64,000 nt of DNA, from NCBI GenBank assembly GCA_013176395.1, contig JABMLP010000016.1, positions 1,302,001-1,366,000 of the forward strand, in the 5' to 3' direction. The notes beneath the pieces were generated by a model. That model was given only the letters and a program-made list of their open reading frames with translations. It did no database searches and was not told the DNA's origin. Positions 1 to 10,982 of the stretch are shown piece after piece (position 1 is the stretch's first letter; the number at the start of each line of letters is the position of its first letter). The stretch comes from Venturia oleaginea (taxonomy: Eukaryota; Ascomycota; Dothideomycetes; Venturiales; Venturiaceae). A program made the position numbers and the translations under genes.

Positions 1-267
1 ATAGAAATATAGCCACTAAAAGATTTGACACCGGGAGTAGTTTCGCAGATTCTGGGCTAAGCAAATGATACAATTGTCAGTCTCGAAGTCTCTGCTAAGT
101 GTGAAAATAGTGGAATAGCTCACAGCCTTGTAGGATATCTTGACACCCGGATATGCTTTGGACTCGATTACTTTGTCGTACTTCGGCGTCAATGGAATTT
201 GTCCGTACACATGTTGCACGCTGGCGAGTAGTACAGTCAAAGCTGCGCATAACGATTGTAAAACCAT
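1..267 (-). CDS. Secreted serine carboxypeptidase (S10 family), 5' end only
   Basis: The gene starts at the ATG at 267 and runs off the left edge. Exon 1 (267-124) begins with a signal peptide: hydrophobic residues about 4-20 ending near VYG-QIPL. Exon 2 (56-1) reads ICETTPGVKSFSGYIS, the N-terminal signature of fungal carboxypeptidase S1/S10 enzymes, which act in the secretory pathway or outside the cell to remove C-terminal residues from peptides. I infer an intron at 123-57 with donor GTGAGC and acceptor CTTAG; it joins two phase-0 exons. The Ser-Asp-His catalytic residues lie outside the window. The family call rests on the short N-terminal motif. The next feature upstream is a decayed LINE about 480 bp away. 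Confidence 0.75.
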
Positions 268-744
268 GGTCAGAATGAGTGACAGTTTGGCTGTTGGCTC
301 TATCCCGAACTGGCGTCAAGTCTTCAAAAGACGGCGTTAAGGCTTTCCATCTCATGTTCAGTATGTGTATTTCGGCTCGAAAGCAATATATTTTGGGAGA
401 GGTCCGCATGGCCAATCGCTGGCACCTTTTCCAGGACAGCACACTATATCCATATAAGGGAGCCTTGCGAGTGGCACAGACACTTTCTGGGCAGGATGCT
501 GGATATCCGAGGAGATTGTGCTTAATCTAGGGCAAGAGTTCGTCCCGAGGGACAATCATCATGCTGTTGACACACATCTGAATGCTGTGCCAACGAAGAG
601 ATGATCGAAATTGATTGTGAGCGGAGATGTTTGTTGGAAGGAGATGGAGAAAGAGACAAGGAGAGGAAGAGATGAGGGAGAGAATAAAGGTGACAGAGCG
701 GTTTTCGGGCATGCTAAATCCAATCAAGTGACCTACCCCTTTTT
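268..744. other. Intergenic, upstream of the carboxypeptidase
   Basis: I see no gene or recognisable repeat here. It presumably contains the promoter of the minus-strand carboxypeptidase; no clear TATA or operator could be assigned by eye. The right end merges into the LINE remnant. Confidence 0.5.
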
Positions 745-746
745 CT

Positions 747-1300
747 AGCCAGCCAAATCTTTTGAACAGATTGCAGGAACCGAGAAAATTGGTAGAGAAA
801 CAAAACTTGTCCGAGTCGTCCTCAGGTCAGAGGAGGACGAGCAGGTAATACGGCAGAACCAGGAGCAATGGCTCAAGCTCTTCCCTGGCGCATCTATACA
901 AGGCGAGAAGTGGTACCCTGTCAAGGTCGATCGTGTGGACAAAATGGCCATTCTGAACAAAGATCGAATCACGTTGAAAAGCAGCCTAAAAGCGGACATA
1001 TCTGAGGAGAACAACATCACCATCACAAAGATTTCTATGCTTAGCAAACCTGACCCATAAACAAGAACTACTGCTCAATCCTTGTGTACCTCAGCTCTAA
1101 GATGGAAGCTGACAGAGCGCTGAAGCAACTCGAGATTGGCGGAGAACTAGCCCGGGTCAGCCCGTACGAGTATCGACCAAGACCAAGACGATGCTACTAA
1201 TGCCAACAGTTTGGACACATGATGTCAAAAAAGTAGATAAAGCAGAATAATGTCTGAATTGATGATTGTGGGCATGCCCATATATATACACGATTGAGGG
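747..1300 (+). pseudogene. LINE-1 ORF1 (gag-like) remnant
   Basis: A reading frame from about 747 to 1060 gives a charged, RNA-binding-type sequence (SEEDEQVIRQNQEQWLKLFP) that resembles the central part of Tad1/LINE ORF1 proteins. After several stops it continues to a zinc-knuckle-like CY-stop-CQQFGH at about 1191-1222. The first two knuckle cysteines are split by an in-frame stop. No start codon or complete domain survives. The assignment rests on order (directly upstream of RT) and the knuckle fragment, not on strong family motifs. Confidence 0.5.
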
Positions 1301-1353
1301 GCTCGTGTTCAAGCTAGTACAAATGAGGTGAATGAAATAAGTTCATTTGACAC

Positions 1354-3223
1354 ATGAGCACACGGTGCAACAATGAGCTGACGTGTGACTTTCTGGACGA
1401 CGCTGAGAATGTGTGGAAGGCCGCTAAGTATCTTGACCCAGAGAGTACCTCCTCTTTTGCAAAGATTACAGAACTAGCGAGGCCAAACTCTGATGACACA
1501 AGTGATAGTAAAGAAGAAATTGGGTCTATCCTGCTGCAAGCCTTCTTTCCCCCGGCGGCTAAGGTGATCGAGCCTGAACCAGCAGCAGAGCAGCGAGCAA
1601 CACAACTCCCATCACCAGCACTAACAAAACACGAAATCGAAGAAGCGATCATGGGCATGAAAGCACACAAAGCACCAGGCCTAGACGGTCTACCCGCGGT
1701 TGTATGGCAACAGCTCTGGCCAGTCCTCCAAGACGAGATAGTGAGATTGTTTCAAGCGTCTATGGCACAAGGCATCCTCCCATCACAGTGGAAATGCGCG
1801 TGAATCCTACCACTTCGAAAGCCAGCAAAAGACGACTACACACAGCCAAACGCGTATCGGCCAATCTCGTTGCTAGCAACCCTAGGGAAAGCACTCGAGG
1901 CCGTAGTCGCCACACGCATCTCCTACCTAGCTGAAAAACATGGCCTCCTGCCGGAGAATCATTTTGGAGCTCGGAAGCAACGCAGTACAGAACAAGCACT
2001 GCTCCTCCTCACCGACCGTATCAAACAGGCGCGAAGAAGACGCCGAGTCCTTAGCCTGCTCAGCTTTGATGTCAAAGGAGCGTACAACGGGGTCAACAAA
2101 GGGGTACTCTTGGCCAGATTGCGAAGACGACGTATCCCAGAGGAGCTTGTTCGTTGGATTGAGAATTTCTGCTCAGGCAGGAGAGAGCAAGCATTGCAGT
2201 GAACGGGCAGAGCAGTGAGGAAGTGGATCTGCCCTCTCCAGGGCTGCCTCAAGGCTCACCTTTATCTCCAATACTCTACCTCTTCTTCAATGCTGACCTG
2301 GTAGAAAGAAAGATCAGTCGTCACCAAGGCGCAATTGCGTACGTGGACGACTACTCGGTATGGGTCACCGGCCCAAATGCGGAGGAAAATACCCGGGTGC
2401 TTCAAGAGACTGTGATACCAAAAGCGGAGCAGTGGAAACGCCGCAATGGAGCTACATTTGAGCCCAAAAAGACAGCCTTCATTTACTTTACACCAAGCGC
2501 GGAAAGGCTGTCAACGACGCCAATTCAAATCGGAGGCTGCTTGGTGGTACCAAGCTCCTCCGTCAAGCTCCTGGGTGTTATCCTCGACCAGAAATTGAAG
2601 TTCCATCTGCAGGCCGCCAGAGCAGCTACAAAGGGACACAATGCAGCAATCCGGCTAAAGAGACTGAATGGCCCGGAGGCCAAGCAGGCGCGGCAGCTAT
2701 TTGAAGCAACAGTGGCTTCAGTTGTTGACTACGTATCATCAGTCTGGGCGACAGCGCTGAACGCCAAGGATACACGCTTGCTTGAACGACACCAAAGGTG
2801 GGGGGCACAAGCCATTGTTGCATGTTTCCGAACCACAGCGTTGGACATTGCGCAGTCTGAGGCATCAATTGGGACCTTCCACCAACGACAGACAGGGAAA
2901 TGGATAGGCCTGTGGGTCAAGCTAAATACATTACCAGAGCGCCACCCATTGAGGTTCAGCATCAAGGCAGTATATCAATCATTCAAGTTTCGATCGTCAC
3001 TGGGCCTGTTAGCAGACAGGTTTGCAGGAATCAACATGTCTCAGATTGAGACTGTCACACCATTTGCAAAAGCACCATGGCTTGACGGGCCGTGTGTGAT
3101 TATCGAAGAACGCGATGAAGCTATAAAACCCACCGCAACACAAGGTAGAGATGAAGTCCACTGCTACACCGACGCCTCTGGTAGAAATGGCATCCTAGGG
3201 ACAGGTATGGTGTATATTCTACC
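1354..3223 (+). pseudogene. LINE-1 ORF2, 5' part: reverse transcriptase and start of RNase H
   Basis: This shows LINE RT motifs in order: KAPGLDGLP (motif 1-2 region), AYRPISLL, FGARKQRSTEQAL, LSFDVKGAYNGV, GLPQGSPLSPILY and the catalytic AYVDDYSVW at about 2335-2361. It then runs to the RNase H start CYTDASGRNG near 3163-3192. Two breaks are visible: an in-frame TGA at 1801-1803, and a frameshift near 2180-2200 between the first palm block and the GLPQGS block. The frame stops at 3223 only because MULE-A is inserted there; removing MULE-A plus one target copy (6,891 nt, a multiple of 3) continues the same frame at 10115. Confidence 0.85.
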
Positions 3224-3296
3224 GGGCTAATGACTCAAAACCAACATACATCGCCGAAATGACCTCGTACATACATACTAAGGACTCATACATACA
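3224..3296 (+). repeat. MULE-A left terminal inverted repeat
   Basis: This 73-bp arm pairs with 10032-10104. The first 53 bp are identical to the reverse complement of the right arm; two mismatches follow before similarity fades into subterminal repeats. Confidence 0.9.
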
Positions 3297-3606
3297 TTCT
3301 GTCCTGATAACTGAATGGGTATGTTCTGGACTTCAAATGTATGTAGTAGTCCGTGAATGTATGTACGGGTCTCGAAATATATGTTCCACAAAAAATGTAC
3401 GTACGAGGCATAGAATGTATATAGTGAAGACCGACCATATCCATCCATCATGTGACGTTCAAACAGAGATATGTACAAAGAATTTGACCGTATATTTGAA
3501 CTGTTCAGACTATTCTGACGCCGCTGAACGACGTCACGCATTTGAAACAGAAATCCAAGCCCCGGGCAACCCCTAGGGCGGTAACAAATACACAGAGATC
3601 GTAAGG

Positions 3607-6367
3607 CTATAATTTAGCCTTGCAGTTGTCAGCGAGGTGGCCCTCTGAACCGCAGAAACCGCACGGTTGACGTGCTCGCACTCGACGGCCGCGGCCAACA
3701 ACTGGTAACGTGATTGGTAACGCTGAGCGGGCCCTTTTACGGCCCTTCTTTAGTGGTGAGAGCGTTAGTAGTAAACTCGTAGCCTTCTCCACCTTATCGT
3801 CAGCCTCGCCGTCAACCTCAGCCCTCAAACTCTCCGCCATTAGTGACTTCGCGGCGAATCAGGCTGAAGATCAGCCTCGTCATTCTCGGAGTCAGAGTAA
3901 AGGTTACCGCCTCTATTCAAATAGATCTCGGCGGCCTCAGCCTCAGATTCTGTCCCGTTTTCGACAGCAAATTCGGCTTCATCTACCGATGTAGATACAA
4001 AACGAGGTTCAATAGCTTCGAGTAACTTTGCCGCCGCGGGAGGTTGCGCTTTTAATGATTTCGCCGCCGTAGTAGGCTGAGGTTTCTCGGTATTATTATT
4101 ATCACTTTGGCCACAGGAAGAAGACTCATCCTCAGAGATTGGGATTGGCTGTTGGCGACTGTTGGGCGGCTTAGCTACACCTTTGGCCGTGGTTTTAGGA
4201 GCCACCTTGGTAGTAGTTTTGATCGTCGTTTTCGAAGCCGTATTAGTAGTGCTGGTAGCAGTAGACATCGAAATCTTTGAGGTCTTCCGTTTGTCCGCCT
4301 TCTGCGCAGCTTGTTCAGCTTGAAAAGTCTCCAGGTTCTCGGCCTTTTCAATCCTCCGCATCTCGTCGTATTCCTCTCTCGTCTCGCAGTAGCCAACCCT
4401 CCTTGCACGCTCAAATCCTTCATCCTCAAGTTTCTTATTCTGGACCTTGTGCTTAAGGCGCATCTTCTTGCGACGATGTCTACCAGCCTGAATATTATCC
4501 CACTCATCATCAGTAGCGAAGAGTGATGAATTAGAAAGAAACTGGATCTCCTCGTCAATCTTGCCACCCGCATCAGAAACATCATCACTTCCAGATATAT
4601 CCTCGCTCTCAGTATTGTCGGATTGGTCTGATTCGTCGGCGTCTTGCTGTATGCTCTTGCCCTTAGCCTTGCCCTTGCCCTTGCCCTTAGATTTAGCGTT
4701 GACGGTCGCGCTAGTAGATATAGCAGATTTAGCTAGTTTCCGGCCGCGAGGATTGACTCTTTTAGAGTCCTGCTTGATGCGAGAGAGTACTGTATATTTG
4801 CGGAACCTTTTTGTCCTCTTTCGGCCAGGCTTTTTATCTGCTTCAGAGAGAGTTGGGGGTTTGGCAATGCCATCGGGTAGGAGTTCATCGATAAGGATAG
4901 TACGGCAAGATCCAAGATACATTTGCTTGTACATATGAGAAGTGTACATGTACGAATTTTGAGTATCCAGTATCGTCGGGACCTTAAAAAGGAGGCAGCG
5001 CAATAGGCGTGAGCGTAGGGTAGTCGAAGATCTTGCCATTCAAGGCAAGTACATCTCCTTGCATCAAGATCTACCACCCATTCAACGGCAGCATTATCGA
5101 GAAGACGAATCAAAGCCCTGCCAGACTTTTGGGGAATACATATCATCCGCCGGCCAACCTACGAGCGATCAGCAATGTGAGAAATAGCGTGCCTGCTCCA
5201 TATTTCGTCCTTCTGTCTGAACTCGCCCCGTGTATAGAACAGCTTCACTTGAGAGGTCCACAATGCTTCTAGCATATACAGAATTGGCTTCTTCCTCTCC
5301 TCAAGAAAGCGGCTGTTCATTGACTCTCCCGCCCCAGATGTAACATGCCCATACCGAGGAAACTCCTCAATAGGAGCGTAACAGGTTGCCCAGTGCCCAA
5401 AGTCGCCAATATTCTCGATATATTGCGCGGCGTCAAAGTGGAGTTCACGAATCTCCTCCAAAAGAACGTGGAATCCGCGTTTCGAGGTAACTCGGCACAT
5501 CTGCTTGAACTTGACTGTGATTGTATTATTACCGTACCTATTATCAACGTTCTGACCAAGGTGCCAATGACAGTAGTAATGCCAACTCAACGGGAAGTAC
5601 TGAGCCACGATGGGTATAAGACCCTTGCCTTGGTCGGTGACAATAGCCAACTTGCGGGTATCCTGATCACCCGGTGTATAGGTCTGGGAGATGCCACACG
5701 TATTCAACGTGGCTGCAATGAGGGGGATAAACCAATCCCACCAGTCCTTAGACTCTGTAGGCACAATTGCCCATGCAAGAACTAGTGTCAGGGCATCAGC
5801 ATCCTCAGTAGAAACTACTAGCAGGATACCTTTGTATGTAGAGGAGCAATGGGTACCATCAAAGATCAAAAGGTTACGGCAATGACACCGAGCAATCGCA
5901 GCGGCGTTTGGGAAGACTGCAGCCGCCTGGAAGATATTATCGAGAGATCGAAACTTGACTGTTGCTCCATCAAGATCTTCTGCCATTGCCGCTGGGATCC
6001 GACTCTTTTCTGTGATGTGTGAATGGTCGTAATCTAGGATCCCCTCTTCGTCTTTGATGTCACCTAGTAGAGACTTGATGTACTGGAAATGGATGCTCTC
6101 GTCGCCTTCGATTAGAGACCGTCCTGCCATTATCGTACGGTGGGCTTGCCGAGAGGATATCTTGTTGCCATCCCTGAGGCGGGCCTCGTCTTGTACAAGT
6201 TTGGATGGAATCTTTCGGTTATTGGCGACAAGGTCGAAATGGCGGCGATCTAGATAAGCGACTCCCTGAGGACGTTGCCAGTTATCGTGACATTCGGTAG
6301 GACACGTATGAGGTTCAAATATACGTAGAACCCACTCTGCAGGCTTGCCAATGAGTGCGACTCTCAA
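3607..6367 (-). pseudogene. MULE-A transposase, degenerate
   Basis: A Mutator-like DDE transposase on the minus strand. Segment 6367-5159 has LLIFDGTHCSS (first Asp), IVTDQGKG (second Asp) and GHVTSGAGESMNSRF (Glu region). An in-frame TAG at 5161-5159 breaks it. Reading continues in the same frame to the SWIM zinc-finger region CTCLEWQDLRLPYAHA, where the third SWIM Cys is replaced by Tyr. A frameshift in a T-run near 5000 leads to a basic, Ser/Glu-rich tail (5030-3840). A further frame change at about 3840 leads to a C-terminal zinc knuckle CGFCGSEGHLADNC (3607-3840). Open frame extends upstream of 6367 to about 6440 without an obvious ATG; an N-terminal exon was probably lost or separated when MULE-B inserted about 250 bp away. 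Confidence 0.82.
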
Positions 6368-6622
6368 TTTGTACTTGCAGTTAGGTGTACGAGCGAAGTA
6401 GGCGATTGACTGAGCGATCGAGCTATTATAGAGGCTGCAATTGAGCTACTATAAATACGTGCGTTGAGCGATTAGGCAGCTTTGGCCGGGATCTTTGAGA
6501 CCACTCAAATGGCGAGATGGCTAAAAAGGTAAGCGATATTGATAGATTCTATGCATATCCATACCAACACAGCATTCAGACATAGTACGGCATAATCGGC
6601 CGCTTGTGGACAATATACATTT

Positions 6623-6687
6623 CGGTCAATTGCTCAAAATACACATATATCTCGATGTATTGCATTAACATATACATAATTACAATT
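6623..6687 (+). repeat. MULE-B left terminal inverted repeat
   Basis: This 65-bp arm pairs with 9797-9861, with four mismatches and the first 18 bp identical. It is AT-rich with several ACATATA motifs. Confidence 0.85.
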
Positions 6688-7081
6688 ACATATGGTACAT
6701 TTAATTGCATGTACATATAATCTTACAGGTGTAATTGCAATCACATATACAGCTTCTATCGCTTCCTATTGGTCAATTCGCGTGTGTTTCGTGTTCTAAT
6801 GCCGCAATGCCGCAATGCTAAAATCACGTGGAAGCTGCCAGCTTTCAGTCACCAGCTCAACATCTAATATCCAATTGCGATAAGCAGAATCATGCCTTAT
6901 CGCACTGCTTGTAAGAGATTGAAGCTTGTATAAGTTGGACTGAAGATAGAATGCTAGATTATCAAGATGAACAGGTAGGGAGCCGTCGGAGCTCGGATAA
7001 TAATGAATTTTTTTTCTTAATCCCTACCACCATCACTTATTCTATTACTATATCAATCATTCTATCAATTGAACGCTTATA

Positions 7082-9568
7082 ATGCCTACAGCTTCCACAC
7101 GTACTCAAAGCCCTACTCAGAGACCTGCTCTAGAGGAGCGCGACCCCTACCTAGGCCTCAAGATTGGTATGGAATTCGAGTCACTTGCAGCTGGTGCAAG
7201 TACTATTGTAGATGCTATAGTTGAGGCCCGCCAGAGCCTCAAAGTTCTTACTGGTAATAAGCAGTACTGGCATGCAAAATGCCATGAAAAGAAGGGCACC
7301 AGAGGCGAAAATGTGAAGTGCGCTTTCAAGGTAAGCACTTAATAACTATACTATAAATTACTAACCTCTCTAGGCTCGTATTGCCTTCATCAAAGGCGCT
7401 ACCTATCCAGTCCTCCGTAATCTCGTTCCTCACAACTGCCCTACCTCAGTTCACGACAATTGGAAGACTCCAAAAGGCACCCGTTACCAGGCCCGAAAGA
7501 GCTATACCCTGGTTGCCAACGATCGCACAATCAAGCCGAAACATATCAAGACTGATGCCCGTATGGCTACCGGGACCCACATCACGTACAATACGGCCTG
7601 GAGAGTCAAGCAGGCCATTACACTCAAGCTTGATGGCGACGGCAAGGAGCAGTTTCGCTTGATTCTACCTATGGTTAGGTTCCTAAAACAACATGGGCAT
7701 CTACTTACTAGCCTTATTACCGACGAGATCTCTACTCAGATTACTACGCCCGGGTCAGAATATGATGGCGCATTCACGCGTGTCAAGAAGAGCAAGGAAG
7801 GTGTGTTCCAGGCGGCTGCATTTCTTCCTACAGTAGTGGTGGTAGCCTGGCAGTTCAATAGGAAGCTACTAGTCTTTGATGGTGCTCATTGCTCCTCTGA
7901 GTATGGTGGTATTCTACTTTTTGCGACAACTCTTGATGCCAACGAGAAAACACTGATTCTGGCCTGGGCAATCGTGCCAACGGAGTCATCAGAGTGGTGG
8001 AGTTGGTTCTTTCAGCTCCTACAAATCAATCTTATCGGAAGATACCTTCAGGAGCCTCGGGAAGATGACCCGGAAGAAGAAGATGATGATTTTCATCTTA
8101 GTATTATCACTGACCGCGGCAAAGGCCTTGATCCAGCCATCAAAAAGTACTTCCCTACGCCAACTGCTCATCACTACTTCTGCACACAGCATCTTGCAAT
8201 GAATATACGAAAACATCACGGTCAAGACATCGAAATGATCTTCCGCCGCGCTATTCAAGCCCCTACAGTAGCTGCCCATCACGCCCTTATTGAACAGATT
8301 CGTGAGTTGAGTCCTGCTGCAGTTATTACCATAGAGAACATTGGCAATAAGGACAGATACTGTAAAGCCTACGCGCCACTTGACTCTTACCCTCGCTATG
8401 GTCATACAACTTCCAACATTGGCGAGTCAATGAATGCACGATTTCTTGAGGAACGCAAGTTATCACCTCTATATATGCTTGAGGCTATATGGACCAAGCA
8501 GATGCAGTTAGTACATACACGCGCAATCTTCAACCACGGGAGGAAGTCATCTATGGCCAATATCTTACAAAATACGCTACCCAGCATCAATTTGACCGCT
8601 ACGAGATTGGCCGTAAGAGGGTTGCGTATACCTCCAGCGCATATATAGTCTTGGTAAGACTTCACGACTCACCCGGAGCTCCTGCATGGGTTGTTCGTAT
8701 GATGGATGGTCTCTGCGATTGCCTAGAATGGCAAGACCACCGTCTCCCTTGCGCTCACGCCTTTGCTGCATTTATTCACCACAAAATCCCGTTTGAAGAG
8801 ATGTATAATATCTATACTACGGATATCTACCAACGGCTCACCTCTCGCAATGCATACAATGGTCATATGCGGCCAATTGTACTCGCAAACCTCATTCCGG
8901 ATACTACATTACCGTGTGAGGCCGCCCGCAAGCCTGGGCGCCCTCGAGAAAAGTGTTTTCGCACCGACAATACCAATACACGCATTCGCAAGGATTCAAG
9001 GCGTAAAGGTGATACCGCTGCTGCAAGGTCCACTCGAGAGGCCAAAAAAGCGAAGCAAAAGGAGCTTGATGATGAGGCCGCCAGGGCCAAACGCCTTGAG
9101 AAGCGTAAGGTTGCTTTTGCAAGCAGAGGTATGATGGATTCTTCATCCGAAAATGAAGAATATGTTGCAACTAAAAGGACCTACAAATCGCGCTTCAGTA
9201 AGACCCCGAAATCGACATCTTCTTCATCAACAACGGCCGCCGAGGCTGCACAGAGGCCTCGCTCAAAGTCAGTCACCATTTCTGATGATTCATCTTCCGA
9301 TACGAGCGACCATTCGAGCGACCATTCGAGCGATTTTGACGAGCCTACCACCACCAAAATCACCTTTGCATCACGCGAAGAAGCTGAGGCTGTAGTTATG
9401 AGTACTAATGAGGCTATTGCAGAGGCTGCAGAGATGTACTTAGACCCTGGCGCCGACGAGAATGAAGATGACGAGGCTGAATCTCAGCCTACTGCAAAGC
9501 GCCAGCGAGGTCTCTGCCGTCATTGCAAGGCTTCTAACCACGCCTTTGCAATGTGCCCTGATCGTTGA
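7082..9568 (+). pseudogene. MULE-B transposase: intact apart from one 1-nt frameshift
   Basis: The ATG at 7082 opens exon 1 (7082-7330). An intron at 7331-7373 has GTAAGC, a CTAAC branch site and a TAG acceptor. The frame then runs to a premature stop at 8648. DDE residues lie in LLVFDGAHCSS, IITDRGKG and GHTTSNIGESMNARF. Near 8530 the homology moves to another frame, which continues with the SWIM finger CDCLEWQDHRLPCAHA, a basic/acidic low-complexity tail and a CRHCKASNHAFAMC zinc knuckle, ending at 9568. One missing C in ATCTTC-AACC accounts for the shift. It is homologous to the MULE-A protein along its length. It could be a recent null allele, a sequencing error or, less likely, programmed frameshifting. 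Confidence 0.85.
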
Positions 9569-9796
9569 GGCCGCCTTCTTTGTATATAGCTTTTAGTATT
9601 TAGCGTAATGCATTTGAATTCACTGACTAACTAACTGACTGACCGACTGACTGATTGACTAATTCAGGGCTAAATCGCTTAAAAACACCATAATAACTTC
9701 TGTACATTGCGGCATTGCGGCAATCCGGCGGCGGTATGATAACATATAATGATTGCATTAACATATACAGTTTCTGCATATATGACTTTTATATTC

Positions 9797-9861
9797 AACT
9801 GCAATTATGTATATGTTAATGCAATATATCGAGATATATGTGCATTTTGAGCAATTGACCG
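9797..9861 (-). repeat. MULE-B right terminal inverted repeat
   Basis: Reverse-complement partner of 6623-6687. The MULE-A right end (9872-10104) continues directly beyond the duplicated target. Confidence 0.85.
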
Positions 9862-10031
9862 ATACACATTTCTTTTTATAGTTGCGATGGCTCGAACTGA
9901 CGATTTGAATAGTTGCTGGTATGTGGTCGAATATATGTATGTACGAGTCTCAAAGTGTATGTAAGAGTCCTAAAATGTATGTACGAGTCTATCTAAGCAT
10001 ACAATGTATGTATAAGGACTTTTACATACAT

Positions 10032-10104
10032 TGTATGTATTAGTCCTTAGAATGTATGTACGAGGTCATTTCGGCGATGTATGTTGGTTTTGAGTCATTA
10101 GCCC
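10032..10104 (-). repeat. MULE-A right terminal inverted repeat
   Basis: Reverse-complement partner of 3224-3296. It is followed at once by the second copy of the 10-bp target duplication at 10105-10114. Confidence 0.9.
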
Positions 10105-10982
10105 ATATTCTACCAGACGAGAAGCGGACCACACTTAAGCAGTACGCAACAACAGGATTGGTAGCAAACGGCAATATTTACGCGACAGAGCTGAAGGCAA
10201 TCAGTACTGCTCTAAACCAACTAGCAGTGTGGACAATGATTCCGCTAGAAGGAAAACTCACCATCTTCTCGGACAACCAGAGTGCGCTGAAGAGCATCCG
10301 CAAGCCAAGACAGCAGTCAGGCCAGCACATTATCAAGGACATCTTGTCAGCCACGCAGCGATTACATCAAAAGGGTATCACCGTGGTTCTCCGATGGATC
10401 CCGGCACACTCTGGCATCAAGGGAAACGAGGCGGCAGATAGAATAGCTAAAAGAAGTACTAAAGCAGGGAGCGCAGTCCCGTCAGAGATACGACTACGCT
10501 CAGCACTGATTAGGCAAGCAAAGAAGAGCTGTCAACCAAGCGACAAATCACTGCGAGGAGGGAGATTCACTAAATCTATTGATGCTGCCATCCCTGGAGA
10601 ACACACGCGCACCATCTACAATCAGCTATCCAAAACGGAGGCTCAATTACTGGCTCAATTACGAACGTCTCACTGTCGGCTGAACAAGTACCTGAACCAA
10701 ATCGGAGCGGCGGAATCACCATTGTGCGAAGAATGCGGAGTCGTGGAAAGCGTGCAGCATTTCCTACTCGATTGCAAACGATGGAGCGAGCAACGACGGC
10801 TCTTGCGAGAAGCGACCGAGCCAAGGAGCGACGTCTCCTATCTGTTAGGAGGCCGCTCAACACTTACAAACAGAAGAGGAGAGATGATCGATGGTCCAAA
10901 ATGGACGCCAGATGTAGCAGCAGTACGAGCGACAATTGCGTTCGAAGATGCTACCAAAAGATTCAGCCGAGAGACGGAGTAG
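10105..10982 (+). pseudogene. LINE-1 ORF2, 3' part: RNase H and C-terminal domain
   Basis: This continues the frame broken at 3223. RNase H residues are visible: Glu in YATELKAISTAL, Asp in IFSDNQSALKS, and HSGIKGNEAADRIAK with the last Asp. The C-terminal part has the LINE-type Cys-His motif LCEECGVVESVQHFLLDC. The stop is at 10980-10982. This half shows no internal stops, in contrast to the ORF1 remnant. Confidence 0.85.

Larger units (their letters stand above)
6623..9861 (+). mobile_element. MULE-B: second Mutator-like transposon, nested in MULE-A
   Basis: Left end CGGTCAATTGCTCAAAAT at 6623 matches the reverse complement of the right end at 9861. The inverted repeats are about 65 bp with four mismatches. 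They are flanked by ATATACATTT (6613-6622) and ATACACATTT (9862-9871), a 10-bp duplication with one mismatch. The terminal repeats are unrelated to MULE-A's, so this is a separate family, not an internal part of MULE-A. It carries one plus-strand transposase gene. This explains why two opposed transposase genes lie between one outer pair of MULE-A ends. Confidence 0.88.
3224..10104. mobile_element. MULE-A: Mutator-like DNA transposon (6.9 kb including the nested MULE-B)
   Basis: The ends are exact. The left end begins GGGCTAATGACTCAAAACC at 3224 and the right end is its reverse complement finishing at 10104. The inverted repeats are about 73 bp with two mismatches, the outer 53 bp being identical. 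The insertion is flanked by a perfect 10-bp direct repeat ATATTCTACC (3214-3223 and 10105-10114), typical of Mutator-like elements, which make 8-11 bp duplications. Both ends carry subterminal copies of a GTATGTACGAGT-like motif. The target is the RNase H region of LINE-1. Its own transposase lies on the minus strand (3607-6367). It is interrupted at about 6613-6622 by MULE-B. Confidence 0.92.
745..10982 (+). mobile_element. LINE-1: degenerate Tad1-like non-LTR retrotransposon, split by MULE-A
   Basis: A plus-strand non-LTR element in two parts: 745-3223 and 10105-10982. In order it contains an ORF1 remnant with a decayed zinc knuckle, reverse transcriptase, RNase H and a C-terminal Cys-His motif. 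The apurinic-endonuclease domain expected between ORF1 and RT is missing, since ORF1 passes to the RT N-terminus within about 60 bp, implying an internal deletion. The exact ends are uncertain: there is an ACCAAA-type simple repeat just after the last stop (10988-11010), and no flanking duplication was found. It is inactive because of stops, a frameshift and the large insertion. Confidence 0.85.

Noticed and set aside
3224..10104. A single transposon carrying two divergent transposase genes
   Set aside because: A second set of inverted repeats with its own 10-bp duplication at 6613-9871 shows that the plus-strand gene belongs to a nested element.
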